Source: Gymnothorax reevesii
Lineage: Eukaryota > Chordata > Actinopteri > Anguilliformes > Muraenidae
Assembly (NCBI GenBank): GCA_029721435.1
Contig: CM056583.1
Coordinates: forward strand, 56,232,120-56,296,119
Reading direction: 5' to 3'
DNA: 64,000 nucleotides
The notes below the pieces were generated by a model, which worked only from the letters and a program-made list of their open reading frames with translations, ran no database searches and had not been told where the DNA came from. Of the stretch, positions 1 through 11,039 are shown in pieces. The stretch's first letter is position 1. Each line of letters opens with the position of its first letter. The position numbers and the translations under genes are program-made.

Positions 1-1245
1 AAATATGCAAAACTGCCATAACTTTACGCAATATCACATCTTTCAGAAATTTGCATGTCCATACTGACAACTTTAATGGCATTGTCCACAGTACAATTAA
101 CAATCGGTATGAACAGCGTAAGCTCAACATTAGTCCAACTTTAGCACAACAACAACCTAAATGCACTTTTACAACCATAGTCATATGGTTTTGGATGGCT
201 AATGTCACTTAGTGATCACATTGCCATGAAATGCAGCCGGCTTTTCTCAGAATGTAATGACCTTAGCCAATTCTGGGCCCATCACAAACCACGAGATCAT
301 TGAATCAATAAAGCGCATTTCCAATGAAGACCTGACAGCAATGTAAATTTTAAGTCTCTCTTTCAGTGCTAGACATTCAATTTCCTCTGCATCCATCATT
401 TATCACAAGTTTGTGTACTTGGCAGAGACGGCGCTCTTTGTTGGACTAGTGAGCCACACTGTTTCCACACCAGCACCACCCTGGGCATTTTGTTAAGACC
501 TTCTCCCCAATTTGCTTTGGCATTTTCAGTTCCAGTGACCAAACTATTTGAAGAATCCGATTCATCACTGGCACTGTTCCCAGAACAATCCATTTCTGGT
601 TCAGAAATGTACCCTTATTGCCCTGGAAATTCCATAGCTTCTGAAAAACCTGTCATTTCAAGAGCCAAGCCACACAACCAAACAAATGCAGTGTGACTAG
701 CAGGCTGACCTAATCAACGACTCGACGTCTGTGCACAGTCGAATATGGCTGCCTCCTGGGTTCAGCCTGAGCCTTCAGCTGCATGGCTTTCTACAAGAAA
801 TTCAAAATTTCTGGTGCATCCAAAAAAAACAAAAAAACAAAAAACAAACTAAAAGTTTATTCTATGACTAAATATCAATTATTATTCCACATTAAGGTGC
901 GCCTTAGGTACCCTTCAAATCAACGCATTATTGGCTTTGCACTCCCGAGGGATGTGTCAGTAATATGGTGGGTAGGGGTCAGCATTGTTCATCACTCAAG
1001 TGGCCAGGCGCTCATCTGTAAAATTCTAAGCAAGCACATATTCGGGTTTCCTCTGCCTTTGTTCTGAGCCTGCAAGGTTTCAAGCTGCAACTGAAAAGAT
1101 GCAGCTAAAAGGTGGGTTACAGAGGAACGCCACAATGCTTGCTCATAGTTCGCTGATTGGACATTCCAGATTCGGGTGGGATTGGAGATGCCAAAAAATT
1201 ATTTGACAGGAAATAAAGAGTGATGCCCAATTTTCGCAAAATACT
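1..1245. other. wrn intron 3, left part: unresolved sequence
   Basis: No recognised exon. On the minus strand two adjoining open stretches (about 593-396 and 393-247) read as plausible but unrecognised peptides in different frames, the first acidic and serine-rich (DESDSSNS). They could be an eroded transposon ORF. The rest is AT-rich noncoding DNA. Confidence 0.5.
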
Positions 1246-1570
1246 TACAAACCCCAATTCCAATGAAGTTAGGACACCAAGTGAAACGTGGAGAAAAAAA
1301 AATACTATGATTTGCAAATTCTTTTTGACTTATATTCAATTGAGTGTACTACAAAGACAAGATATTTCATTTTCAAACTGATACACTTTATTGTTTAGTG
1401 GAAATATTCACTCATTTTGAATATGATGCCTACAACACGTTCCAAAAAAGGTGGGACAGGGGCATGTTTACCACTGTGTTACATCACCTTTCCTTTTAAG
1501 AACACTAATTGTAGAGGCTTTGCAAGTGGAATTCTTTCCCATTCTTGCTTGATGTACAACTTCAGTTGCT

Positions 1571-1894
1571 CTACAGTCTCCGTTGCCGTATTTTGCGCTT
1601 CACAATGTGCCACACATTTTCAATGGGAGACAGGTCTGGACTGCAGGCTTGCCAGTCTATTACCCGCACTCTTTTACTATAAAGCCACACTGTAGTAACA
1701 CAAGCAGAACGTGGCTTGGCACTGTCTTGCTGTAATATGCAGGGATGTCCCTGAAAAAGAAGTTGCTTGGATGGCAGCATATGTTGCTCCAACACCTGTA
1801 TGTACCTTTCAGCATTAATGGTGCCTTCACAGATGTGCAAGTTACCCATGCCATGGGCACCAACACATCCCCATACCATCACAGACTCTGGCAT
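1571..1894 (-). pseudogene. Tc1-like transposase, C-terminal fragment
   Basis: An open stretch of 107 codons. It carries the DDE-domain landmarks of Tc1 transposases: the GAHGMGNLHICEGTINAERY region, LQQDSAKP (where the family has LQQDNAxPH) and SPDLSPIENVW, which carries the last catalytic acidic residue region. The consensus catalytic Asn-Ala is altered (DSA). The frame ends about 50 residues early compared with related fish elements. Confidence 0.85.
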
Positions 1895-1985
1895 TTGAAC
1901 TTTGCGCTGATAACAATCTGGATGGTCCTTTTCCTCTTAAGCTCAAAGGACACGACATCCATGATTTCCAAAAACAATTTGAATT

Positions 1986-4684
1986 AAAGCTGCAAGCAGC
2001 GTTGAAAGGGCCCTCGCACCCCTCTTGCACGTTGGGGAGGCAGCAAAATGTTGATGGGTGCAGGTGTGCATTCACAGCCATTGGACACTGCTAGACTGTG
2101 AACAATGTGGTTTCCTGCGGAGAGTGCAAACATTTTCTGGAGGGCGCTGTGATACCATTTTTACATGCCCGTGCTCAAAATCTCCAGCATAGTAATGGTA
2201 ATACCAGGCCTCTTGAGGTTGTTGATTTTTTGTCAATTTTACAGCAAGTTTAGACCCTCAAAAGGGATTTCTTTTAAAAATCTGATTGTGGGCGCTATGG
2301 AGCCATTATGCCACATTTAGTGCCAATTGATGGATGACATTGAAGAGAATGAGACAATTATTAATTGTGCAAGGTTTTGCAAGCTTTGGAGTATTCTAAG
2401 GCTTTCAAACGTGCGTTCGTAAAATTTGGAAAAACGCGGGAAATAGCTCATAGCTCACTTCCTGTTTGGCCAAAAAAATTCCAAAAATTCAACATTGCCC
2501 AGAATGACTAATGCAATGATCTCACCAAATTTCATGAACTTTCAAGCACTTATATCTGAAAATGGCCGTATCTAGAGGGCGCTGTGGAGCCACCTGGCTA
2601 CTCCCGATCTAATATTAGCATACACCTATACTTAGGAGGACAATTTAATCAAGCTTGGAAAGTTTCAGGCAAATCCAACAAAGTATGTGGGAGTAAAATC
2701 AACTTCCTGCTTCATGGCAGGACATCGAAATTCGCCGCAATGCCACGGATACATCGTTAGATAAATCCAAAAAAGCTTCGCAATTTAACATCGGCAACAT
2801 CTTGAGATATTCTTCACCAAATTTTAAGTTGATCGGATAAAATCTCTAGGAGGAGTTTGTTAAAGTACGACACCTGCGAATGGCGAAAAATCTATAAAAG
2901 TTGAAATTTCAATTAAAAATGGCGAACTTCCTTGTGAGTCTAGGTCATGGCACCAAAGGACTTTTTTTGAGGTCTCAGGACATTCCACATGTCCACCGAA
3001 TTTCATACATGCAGGTCAACCACGATGCGAGGGCTGCTTATTTGAAATTTTCCAGGGGGCGCTATAATGCCATTTTTGCCAACTCTATATGTATTTTTTT
3101 ATCAGTGTAATAGGAATGATGGTTTTTAGAATGGTACAAAATTTTGTGAGTTTTTGAGCATGCTGAGAGCCTCAAAAGAGGAATTCTTTTAAAAATCTGA
3201 TTGGGGGCGCTATAGAGCCATTATGCCACATTTACTGCCAATTTCTGTCTCAAATTGTAGACAATCAGGCAATTATAATTTTTGCAAAGTTTTGCAAGTT
3301 TTCAAGTATGGTTAAGCCTTCAAACGTGTGTTCGTAAAATTTGGAATAACGCAGGAAATGGCTCATAGCTCACTTCCTGTTTGGCCGAAAAATTTCAAAA
3401 AAATAAGCATAGCCCAAAAAAACAAATGTAATGATCTGACCAAATTTCATGAACATTCAAGCACTTTTAACTCAACATGCTCGTGTCAAGAGGGCGCTGT
3501 GAAGCCACCTGACCACACCCAATCCAATATCAACATATAGGTATATTTGGAAGTTGACTCTTATTAAGCCTGTAAAGTTGCGGGCAAATCCCACAAAGCA
3601 TATGCGCATAAAACCAACTTCCTGTTTCATGGCGGAACATCGAAATTCGCCGCGACGCCACGGATACAAAGTTCGATGAATCCAAAAAAGCTTCGCAGTT
3701 TAACATTGACAAGGCCTTTTGATGTCATATGCCAAATTTTAAGTTGATCAGATAAAATCTCTAGGAGGAGTTCGTTAAAGTACGACGCCTGTGAATGGCA
3801 AAAAATTAAAAAAATTTGCAAATTCTATTAAAAATGGTGGACTTCCTGTTGAGTTTAGGTCATGGCACCAAGAGACTTTTTTTTACGTCTTGGCATAGTA
3901 CACATGTCCACCGAATTTTGAACATGTAGGTTAAACACGCTGCGAGGGCTGCTTCATTGAATTTTTCTAGGTGGCGCTGTAATTAAATTTTGCCACATCC
4001 ATCTTTAAACTCTATATCTTAGTAAAAAGTATGACCAGCTTAATAGGTTTGCAAAGTTTCGTGAGTTTTCGAGCATGCTGAGGCCCTCAAAAATGCAATA
4101 ATGTATTCGGGGGCGCTATAGAGCTACCAAGTCACACCCAGTGCCAAATGAGATATGGAATCAAAGAACTTTGACTTTCTCGCTTAATCTGGCGACTTTT
4201 CAAATCGGGATTGTTTGTCCTCTCAAGACGTATGTATACGTCTTGAAAAAGTCGTCAAGTTGGCAACTCTAAGACTATAGCGTAATCGACAGTGCATCGT
4301 TCATTTTCGGCAGGGTGACATGCTAAAATAAGCGAATTTACGAGAATGTGGATGTAACAGCTACGTCTTGCAATTCATTGTTAAACATCTGCATTAACAA
4401 TAACGTCATATTTGGAAGTTTTACTTACCAACCGAAGGAGACACGCCTGATTCCGCTATCTCTGAAAGCAGCCTGGAACGGTACGCGCAAGCGCAGTAAA
4501 TGGCAAAGACGGATGCTATAGAAGATGTTGCAGTTTCATAGTCTTATGCTACGAGTCAACAGTTTATGTTGCGGTTTTTGCAGTTTCGGTAGCGGGGTAT
4601 TATTTTTCAGTTGCTATTTCCGCGATTAATGTAGGCATTTCAAAGTTTTTGTGTGCTGAGGCTACGTTTTCTTTGGTAGGCCTG
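1986..4684. repeat. Foreign segment with 915-bp tandem repeat inside the Tc1 element
   Basis: Landmarks recur 915 bp apart: TTTAAAAATCTGATTG near 2274 and 3189, GGGCGCTAT near 3058 and a relative near 3973, GAGCATGCTGAG at 3156 and 4071, and ACTTCCTGTTTGGCC near 2458 and 3371. This gives about 2.2 copies from roughly 2130 to 4180. Before it comes a block starting AAGCTGCAAGCAGCG; after it about 500 bp of nonrepeated sequence. No coding potential was recognised. The recurring GGGGGCGCTATGGAGCC-type word suggests a noncoding interspersed repeat family. Confidence 0.75.
4224..4245. repeat. Short perfect hairpin
   Basis: Two 10-bp arms, CAAGACGTAT and ATACGTCTTG, separated by GT. It lies in the nonrepeated tail of the segment inserted in the Tc1 element. 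It might be a subterminal hairpin of that inserted element. Confidence 0.7.
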
Positions 4685-5438
4685 ACTTTGCGTCAGTCCA
4701 TCTCAGATGAGCTCGGACCCAGAGAAGCTGGCGGCGTTTCGTAATGTTGTTGACATATGGCTTTCGCTTTGCATGGTAGTTTTAACTTGCACTTGTAGAT
4801 GTAGCAACGAACTTTGCTAACTGACAATGGTTTCCCGAAGTGTTCCTGAGCGGACTTGGTAAAATCCTTTACAGAATAAAGTCAGTTTTTAATGCAGAGA
4901 CGCCTGAGGGACCATTGGTTTTTGGCCTTGCCGCTTACATGTGGAGATTTTTCTGGATTATCTGAATCTTTTGATGATATTATGGACTGCAGATGATAAA
5001 ATCCCTAAATTCCACGCAATTGCACATTGAGAATGTTGTTCTTAAACTGCTGGACTATTTGCTCACGCAGTTGTTTACAAAGTGGTGAACCTCGCCCCAT
5101 CCTTGCTCGACTGAGCCTTTTGGGGATGCTCCTTTTATACAAAGTCATGACACTCACCTGTTGCCAATTAAGCTGTTTTTGAGCATTCCTCAACTTTCCC
5201 AGTCTTATGTTGCCCCTGCCCCAGCTTTTTTGGAACATGCTGCAGGCATCAAATTCAAAATGATTCAATATTTAAAAAAATAAATAAAGTTTATTCATTT
5301 GAACATTAAATATCTTGTCTTTGTAGTATACTCAATTGAATACAAGTCAAAAACGATTTCCAAATCATTGTATTCTGTTTTAATTCACGTTTCACACAAC
5401 TTTTTAACTTCATTGGAACTGGGGTTTGTACTTCATAC

Positions 5439-5441
<3 letters not shown>

Positions 5442-5527
<86 letters not shown>
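5442..5527. repeat. (TA)n microsatellite
   Basis: About 43 uninterrupted TA units, starting 13 bases after the end of the Tc1 element. Open frames through it are artefacts. Confidence 0.98.
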
Positions 5528-5528
<1 letters not shown>

Positions 5529-5775
5529 CCACAGATATTTTTTTACAATCTGGGTAACCAATAACATTTTTTTTTCCAAATCCAAGAGCAACACCGTTTC
5601 CTAACTGAATGTGAAGCGAGCAAGGGTCCGACAACCGCGTCACATCTGACGCTCTCTGTCCACACTTAAACCGTTGAATATGTGCGTCTGTTGTCATGGA
5701 AACTCATCAGCTGTGCGCTCGACATCAGACTGGAGACGTAACCACTCAGTTAAACATGAGTAATCAGAAGGTGAC

Positions 5776-6853
5776 ATATCCCATCGGTTCCACATAATTT
5801 GTGATTTGTGGCAGAGTTTTTGAATTCTGCTGTAGAAAAGGGACAAAGTCCAATTTTTGGGCTGTTTTTGGAATAGAAATGAAAAATTTTGGGCAGAATG
5901 GAACTGAAACTACAGCATAAGGGTAAGTTCCATACCGAATTTGAAGTTCCTAAGTGCCATAGTTTTTGAGTTCTGTCCCGGAAACGAGAAAAAGTCCAAT
6001 TTTAGGGCTGTTTTTGGTGAAAATTTCCAAAATTATGGGCAGCATGGAACTGAAACCCCCAAAAGGCACAACTACACCATAAGAGTAAGTTCCATAGCAA
6101 ATTTGAAGTTTGTAAGGGGTATATTTTTTGAGTTCTGCTCCGGAAATGAAAATGATTATGGATGGACGAACGGATAAATTTTGGGATTTCAAAATGCCCA
6201 AAAGGCACAATGGGATCACTAGAATAACATGCGTACAAAATATGAAGTTTGTAAGTGGCAGAGTTTGTGAATTCTACTGTAGAAAAGGGACAAAGTCCAA
6301 TTTAAGGGCTGTTTTTGGTGTTGAAATCAAAAATTTTGGGCAGAATGGAACTGAAACCCCCAAAAAGGCACAACTACACCATAAGAGTAAGTTCCATACG
6401 AAATTTGAATTTTCTAAGTGGCACAGTTTTTGAGTTCTGTCCCGAAAACGAGAAAAAGTCCAATTTAAGGGTTGTTTTTGGTGAAAATTTCCAAAATTAT
6501 GGGCAGCATGGAACTGAAACCCCCAGAAGGCACAACTACACCATAAGAGTAAGTTCCATAGCAAATGTGAATTTTGTAAGTGGCATAGTTTTTGAGTTCT
6601 GTCCCGGAAACGAGACGAAGTGCAATTTTAGGGCTGTTTTTGGTGGAAATTTCCAAAGTTATGGGCAGCATGGAAGTTAAACCCCGAAAAGGCACAACTA
6701 CACCATAAGAGTAAGTTCCATAGCAAATTTGAAGTTTGTAAGTGGCAAAGTTTATTAGTTCTGCTCCGGAAATGAGAATGATTACGGACGGAAGGACAGA
6801 CAGACGGACAGGGCGATGACTATATCCCACGGTATTACATACCGGTGGGATAA
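5776..6853. repeat. Diverged tandem array, unit about 150-163 bp, with hairpin end
   Basis: The same block (GGGCTGTTTTTGG, then ATGGGCAGCATGGAACTGAA, AAGGCACAACTACACCATAA, AGTAAGTTCCATA and GAGTTCTG) recurs with starts near 5858, 6005, 6306, 6469 and 6631. The array ends with a (GACG)-rich tail and an inverted repeat TATCCCACGGTAT/ATACCGGTGGGATA near 6823-6853. A matching CATATCCCATCGG sits near 5776, so array and ends may form one element. The long open frames on both strands are by-products of the repeat. Confidence 0.8.
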
Positions 6854-7601
6854 AAATGGGCGAGGACTTGCTTCTTACATTTGTACTTCTTAAACAGAAA
6901 ACAAGTTTAATATTGTGATATCTACATGTTTCTTGGCATATAATATAGCCAACAGCAAGGGTATTGATACTGTATCTTATCACCATCCAATTAGCTAGCT
7001 AGTAAACTCTGCTGAGCATCCAGGCAGAAAACACACAAACTTAACTTACAAGAGACTTCAGCCAGCTGCCACCTTACTGATGTTTTTGTAGTGAAATGAG
7101 GAGGTATCATCCAGATAGCTCCTTATTTCAACCAAATGAATTAGCTGCTCCTCATACATGCCGCTGTAAACGCGACGCGAGCAAGAGTAAAAATAGAAAC
7201 CGGGCGTCCGGCTCTAAACAGCGCGCCACGTAGCGCTGCGATGGACGCGGCCAGTTAGGACATTCCAATAGAAAACAGCTGACTTTGTAGCGAGCGCTCG
7301 CTCGCATCGCATCCAGTTAGCATACCGTGTTAAGAAACAAATGTGCGATCTCTAACTGCCCTGCCATAAAAACTACAGAAAGTCAATAATTTTGGAAAAA
7401 TTGTCATGTGTAAGCAATTAAAAAAATAGGCGGGGTCAAATCCAAAATTTGATCCTAGTACAAAGGTAAATTTTTGTAATTACAATTAATCAATTACAAA
7501 TTAATCGAAGCGGGACAAGCATAAAGTCACAGGTCTCAACAAAGACTTTTTCATATGAGGGAATGCTGGGTGCACACTCTGGTTAATGATTAAATTATTA
7601 C
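6854..7601. other. wrn intron 3, right part, with a CpG-rich patch
   Basis: Mostly AT-rich. At about 7150-7330 there is a CpG-rich patch (ACGCGACGCGAGC, GCGCGCCACGTAGCGC, GCGAGCGCTCGCTCG) unlike its surroundings. It may be a transposon fragment. No gene was seen. Confidence 0.5.
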
Positions 7602-7723
7602 CTCAAATCCTCAGAGAGAAATGAACAATCATTTTTCTCACGGCTGTATATAACAGCACCAGAAAACTCCAGAAAAGGTAGGTCATCTTCCAAAATGTTT
7701 TTTTTCAAGAATCCTTGTTTATC
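7602..7723 (-). CDS. wrn: wrn exon 3
   Basis: A 122-bp exon of 40 codons plus two bases. The acceptor is a pyrimidine tract ending in CAACAG at 7724 and the donor is TTGAG|GTAATA. Its residues include [11 protein letters not shown], strongly conserved in vertebrate WRN. It ends in phase 2, so the next exon must supply one base. No continuation is seen to the left in this window. Confidence 0.9.
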
Positions 7724-8365
7724 CTGTTGAAGTCAAAGAGAGGCAAAAAAAATTGTTGAATGGTTATAATTATAGAGCAAAGTGAATCTTGCTTACGTTA
7801 TTTTGTCTATCATGTCCCTGTGAGTACTGCAGAGTACGTATCTCCTGCTCTTTCACAGCCTAGTGCAATTTGCTCCTGCATCCCATCCATCACCATTAGG
7901 CCATGTAAAAAAATAGTCAGTTAGCATCCAACAAATTTCAATTTTCAGGGTCAGGCAGGAGGTTTTATTTATTTTTAATGTTACTATAATGAGAGATTGA
8001 GATCCAAATAGTGCAAAAATCCAAATCACAAGTACATTTGACAGCATGAAGAATCAAATCTACCCGAACCACAAGTGGTGCACAGACTGAAAGCCGAATT
8101 AATCCCTGCATCGACAGGGATTCTGAGCATCTAATTTTTCATGTCCTGATATCACCTCATTCACTGCATCAATGACACGAGGTGGCACTGGATGCAGCTC
8201 AAGTGCCAGTACCTGCCAGTGCCACTAGGAGGATCCTGGCCTTACGTCAAATGTTTTCACGATTCTTTGATAAAGCCGTGGCTCAGACCTTACCTTCTCC
8301 GTGGTAGCGCGGTTTCTCTCAGTTGACATCCATACCGGTAGCGTCCTGTCCATCATGGTTTAAAC
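7602..8365 (-). CDS. wrn: wrn, 5' end of the gene: Werner RecQ helicase/exonuclease (first two coding exons only)
   Basis: WRN is a nuclear RecQ-family 3'-5' helicase with an N-terminal 3'-5' exonuclease, acting in DNA repair and replication-fork restart. Two coding exons are visible. The first gives 21 residues ([21 protein letters not shown]). The second gives 40 residues plus two bases and contains [15 protein letters not shown] and [10 protein letters not shown], which match the conserved stretch just before the exonuclease domain (human [15 protein letters not shown] and SDCSFLSED). Both introns have GT-AG borders and the shared junction is phase 0. An in-frame TAA lies two codons upstream of the first ATG, so the start is in this exon. 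The exonuclease, helicase, RQC and HRDC exons were not found in 1-7601 and must lie off the left edge, so 1-7601 is intron 3. The gene is head-to-head with purg, as in human. Confidence 0.87.
7724..8293 (-). other. wrn intron 2
   Basis: A 570-bp intron between the two recognised wrn exons, with canonical ends. I see no gene or clear repeat in it. Confidence 0.8.
8294..8365 (-). CDS. wrn: wrn exon 2 (start codon exon)
   Basis: Coding part 8294-8356, preceded by nine bases of 5' UTR. The acceptor reads TTTTGCCAG just above 8365 and the donor is GAGAAG|GTAAGG. Two ATGs are adjacent (8356 and 8353). The frame before the first is closed by TAA. The LPVWM motif matches the human CPEWM motif near the WRN N-terminus. 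At least one noncoding exon must lie further right, towards purg. Confidence 0.85.
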
Positions 8366-8581
8366 CTGGCAAAATATCTGTAAATGACAGAGATGATGCA
8401 TGATGATTATCATGCAAAGGAGTAAAGTAGCTAGCTATGTAAAAACACCAATGAATTTCTGCCCTTAAAAGTGTAGCTGTTAGTTGCACATTACTGATTT
8501 TCATGCCGTTAATGAGGACAAACCTGGGATAAACTAAAAGTGCGTATTGTTAGTCACATATTTTGCAGGTAAGCTTGTAAG

Positions 8582-8595
8582 TACGTCATGACTCA
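8582..8595. promoter_or_regulatory. Overlapping CRE-like and AP-1-like sites
   Basis: TACGTCAT runs directly into TGACTCA. It lies between wrn and purg, within 230 bases of the first wrn coding exon. Function is inferred from the motif only. Confidence 0.4.
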
Positions 8596-9750
8596 TTACA
8601 GCTGGTCAAACGTTAGATGAAGCATTTTAGCAACAAATGGTGATTACAGCATAGCGAACTGACCCGCTGACCAATGGCATGAAGATACTTCAAGACGAGT
8701 CAAATTAACGACCAGCTCTGACAAAGCTGAAGGTCCTGTTCCTATGTCATACTACCCAGAAGGTGCATACGCATTATCAAAGCTAAAATGTGTTATGTTG
8801 CCTCAAAGTACCTTTACACCAAAAAGCAACCTATCATCGTCCAATTTAGCTTACGTCATATAAACTTAACAGTGGAGAAATCGCTTTATCGTTATCGCTT
8901 GCGTGCAACTCAGAGGTGCACGAATGCTCACTGGCAATTTAACTTAGGAAAGCAATGCTAAGACAAGTTAACAACCTAGGCCCACTCATATCAGTTAATG
9001 TTCGCCCGCAACCTTATATCCATCCATCAGCCAACTTAACGTATAGCGTGAAATTACAGTTATTTTCTTAATACAAGAATTGCAGCCTAGAGTAATTCCA
9101 GCTGAACGCACAAGTAGTCTAGCTATGTAACATTTGCCATCATTTCACGAATAACGTCATTCGTGTTAAACAAACCAACAAAAAATAACGTTAGTTTAAC
9201 ATATTAGCCAAGTGGATAACGTTAGGCAGCAATACCCGACCCATGCATGAACTCCCGCCATCACTAGCAAATCCATAAACTTAGGCGTCTATCCAGTGCA
9301 TATGATTCTTCATAGCGAAGAGATGCGTACGTTTATTTCATAATAACTTCCGGTACTAAATTTAAGCCACCTTCGGGTGTAACCGGAACTTCTTATAGCT
9401 GTTTTTTCTTACTAAAAATAAAGTGGAATAGAGATTTGTCGCTGGCAAAGTGCGTCACATATCTCCTTCGCATTTTGTGTTACAGCACCAGAGGAGATAC
9501 TTGTAGCTAAATACAGTTTTTCAAACCGTCTGCATTATTTGTGCATTGTTATAGTGTTTCCTCTCTGCTGTTTATACCAAATCACTTGAGGGAATCGATT
9601 TCCCTTTTTGTACAAGTTGCATCAATGAAGTAGCGCCCTCTAAGGACACTCTGGATTGGATGATTTTTTCATCGTATTTCGCTGGGCCAGCTCCGAGGCT
9701 AGCTTGCTAACGCGCTGACGGGGAGAAGTGTCAGTGAAAGGAACAGACAG

Positions 9751-10003
9751 GTAATGTTAGCTAAAGGTTGGCGGTCGTACTTCAGAGAACGTCGTTTGAC
9801 CTTTATCAGGATAATTGCAAACCCATGAAGCTGCACTCTTCGTTGATGGTTGTTTTTTTCCAAGTCGAATAGCAAGGCATTTATAGGTGATTTTAATTTG
9901 CTGATTGGTCGTTCCTTTAAAATAATAACGTTACGTTGGCTAGCTAAACCGCTAGATAGCTAGTAATGGAGAGGCAAATGCTTGTGCTGCTGCTTAATTG
10001 TAG
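9751..10003 (+). other. purg: Probable 5' UTR intron of purg
   Basis: A donor GTAATG follows AACAGACAG at 9750. An acceptor TGCTTAATTGTAG ends at 10003, 16 bases before the start codon. The pattern of a noncoding first exon plus a single coding exon fits the gene family. Transcript evidence is lacking. Confidence 0.45.
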
Positions 10004-10019
10004 GAAAATTTGAATAGCC

Positions 10020-11039
10020 ATGGCCGATGCAAGTATCAGAGTGATGGAAAAGGGCAGAGGAAGGATTACATCAGACTCCGCTCTGAGAGGTGTTTATCCT
10101 CAGCAGTATGTTCATCCGGCCACCCAGTGCATAGAGATTCAGGAGCTCGCATCCAAGCGTGTCGACATACAGAAAAAGAGGTTTTACTTGGATGTGAAAC
10201 AGAGCGCAAGAGGCCGATTTCTCAAAATTGCTGAGGTGTGGATTGGAAGAGGCAGACATGATAATATCAGAAAGAGCAAACTGACGCTGTCCATGTCGAT
10301 GGCTCCTGATCTCAGGTACTGCCTGGGAGACTTCATCGATTATTATGCTCACATCGGGCTGCGGGGAGCTCAGGTGCCGCGGGCAGAGGAGCAAAGTAAC
10401 GGCCAAAGCCGGCCACACGATTCCCGTAGAAGACCGCAAGATCATCACCATCAAGCGGCACCAAACTCTCCCACTGGCTCTGCCGCGTCGGAAGAGCAGA
10501 CCCATCGGGTTCTCAAGAGCGAATTCATAGAGAGAGATAACAGAAAGTACTATTTAGATTTGAAAGAAAACCAGCGCGGCAGGTTCCTCCGCATTAGGCA
10601 GACGGTCAGCCGAGGACACGGTACCATGGGATATTACGGTCAGGGCATTGAACAGACCATCGTTTTGCCTGCGCAGGGGTTAATTGAGTTCAGAGATGCG
10701 CTATCACAACTGATCGAAGACTACGGAGACGAGGAAACTGACGAGAGAACCAGGGGCAACCGGAGCCACGACGAATCACCGGAGCTCCCTGAGGCTGTAT
10801 CTTTCCGCGTGGACAACAAGAGGTTTTATTTCGACGCAGGTTCCAACCGGTACGGTGTTTTCTTAAAGATAAGCGAGGTACGGCAGCCATACAGAAACAC
10901 AATCACTGTGCCCCTCAAGGCCTGGGCTAGATTTGGGGATAATTTCATCAGGTACGAAGAGGAGATGCGGCGCATTTTCACCTGTCACAAGGAGAAGAGG
11001 ACGCCGACACGCGCGGACAGTGAAGATCAAGAGGATTGA
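10020..11039 (+). CDS. purg: purg, purine-rich element binding protein gamma
   Basis: A single coding exon of 339 codons. PUR proteins bind purine-rich single-stranded DNA and RNA through three PUR repeats. Repeat I lies at about residues 41-113 ([37 protein letters not shown]), repeat II at about 163-236 ([38 protein letters not shown]) and repeat III at about 257-317 ([32 protein letters not shown]). A poor-complexity linker with DHHHQ separates I and II. Wording such as [18 protein letters not shown] followed by a variable patch, and the RTP-rich acidic tail match PURG better than PURA or PURB. PURA and PURB also carry Gly-rich N-termini that are missing here. The frame is closed by TGA at 10011-10013, fixing the start. 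Position next to wrn, head-to-head, supports the call. Confidence 0.95.
   Translation: MADASIRVMEKGRGRITSDSALRGVYPQQYVHPATQCIEIQELASKRVDIQKKRFYLDVKQSARGRFLKIAEVWIGRGRHDNIRKSKLTLSMSMAPDLRYCLGDFIDYYAHIGLRGAQVPRAEEQSNGQSRPHDSRRRPQDHHHQAAPNSPTGSAASEEQTHRVLKSEFIERDNRKYYLDLKENQRGRFLRIRQTVSRGHGTMGYYGQGIEQTIVLPAQGLIEFRDALSQLIEDYGDEETDERTRGNRSHDESPELPEAVSFRVDNKRFYFDAGSNRYGVFLKISEVRQPYRNTITVPLKAWARFGDNFIRYEEEMRRIFTCHKEKRTPTRADSEDQED

Larger units (their letters stand above)
1248..5428 (-). mobile_element. Tc1/mariner-like transposon, interrupted
   Basis: The ends are inverted copies of a long terminal repeat (CAAACCCCAATTCCAATGAA at the left, its complement ending GGGGTTTG at the right), flanked by TA at 1246-1247 and 5429-5430, the classic Tc1 target duplication. 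Homology between the ends runs for about 200 bp. The transposase lies on the minus strand. An N-terminal helix-turn-helix piece starts at 5100 (MGRGSPL...LREQIVQQFKNN) and stops after about 31 residues. The C-terminal catalytic piece (about 1894-1571) has VWGCVGAHGMGNLHICEG, then LQQDSA and SPDLSPIENVWH. The gene is broken by stops and by foreign sequence at about 1986-4684; roughly 35 bases of the element are missing at the break. It is a nonfunctional fossil. Confidence 0.88.
8366..10003. promoter_or_regulatory. Intergenic region between divergent wrn and purg
   Basis: The 1.66 kb between the wrn and purg start codons must hold the 5' ends of both genes. It contains several CRE-like words (TACGTCAT at 8582, TTACGTCAT near 8843, TAACGTCA near 9155) and an AP-1-type TGACTCA. 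It lacks recognised transposons. A donor-like GACAG|GTAATG at 9750 and an acceptor TTGTAG ending at 10003 suggest a purg 5' UTR intron. Confidence 0.6.

Noticed and set aside
5299..5697. Long open frames on both strands with Tyr-Ile repeats
   Set aside because: They are produced by the (TA)n tract.
5941..6986. Several overlapping open frames of 78-173 codons on both strands
   Set aside because: They repeat with the tandem array unit and show no domain; repeat by-product.
10071..10505. 144-codon frame on the minus strand
   Set aside because: It is the antisense shadow of the purg coding exon.
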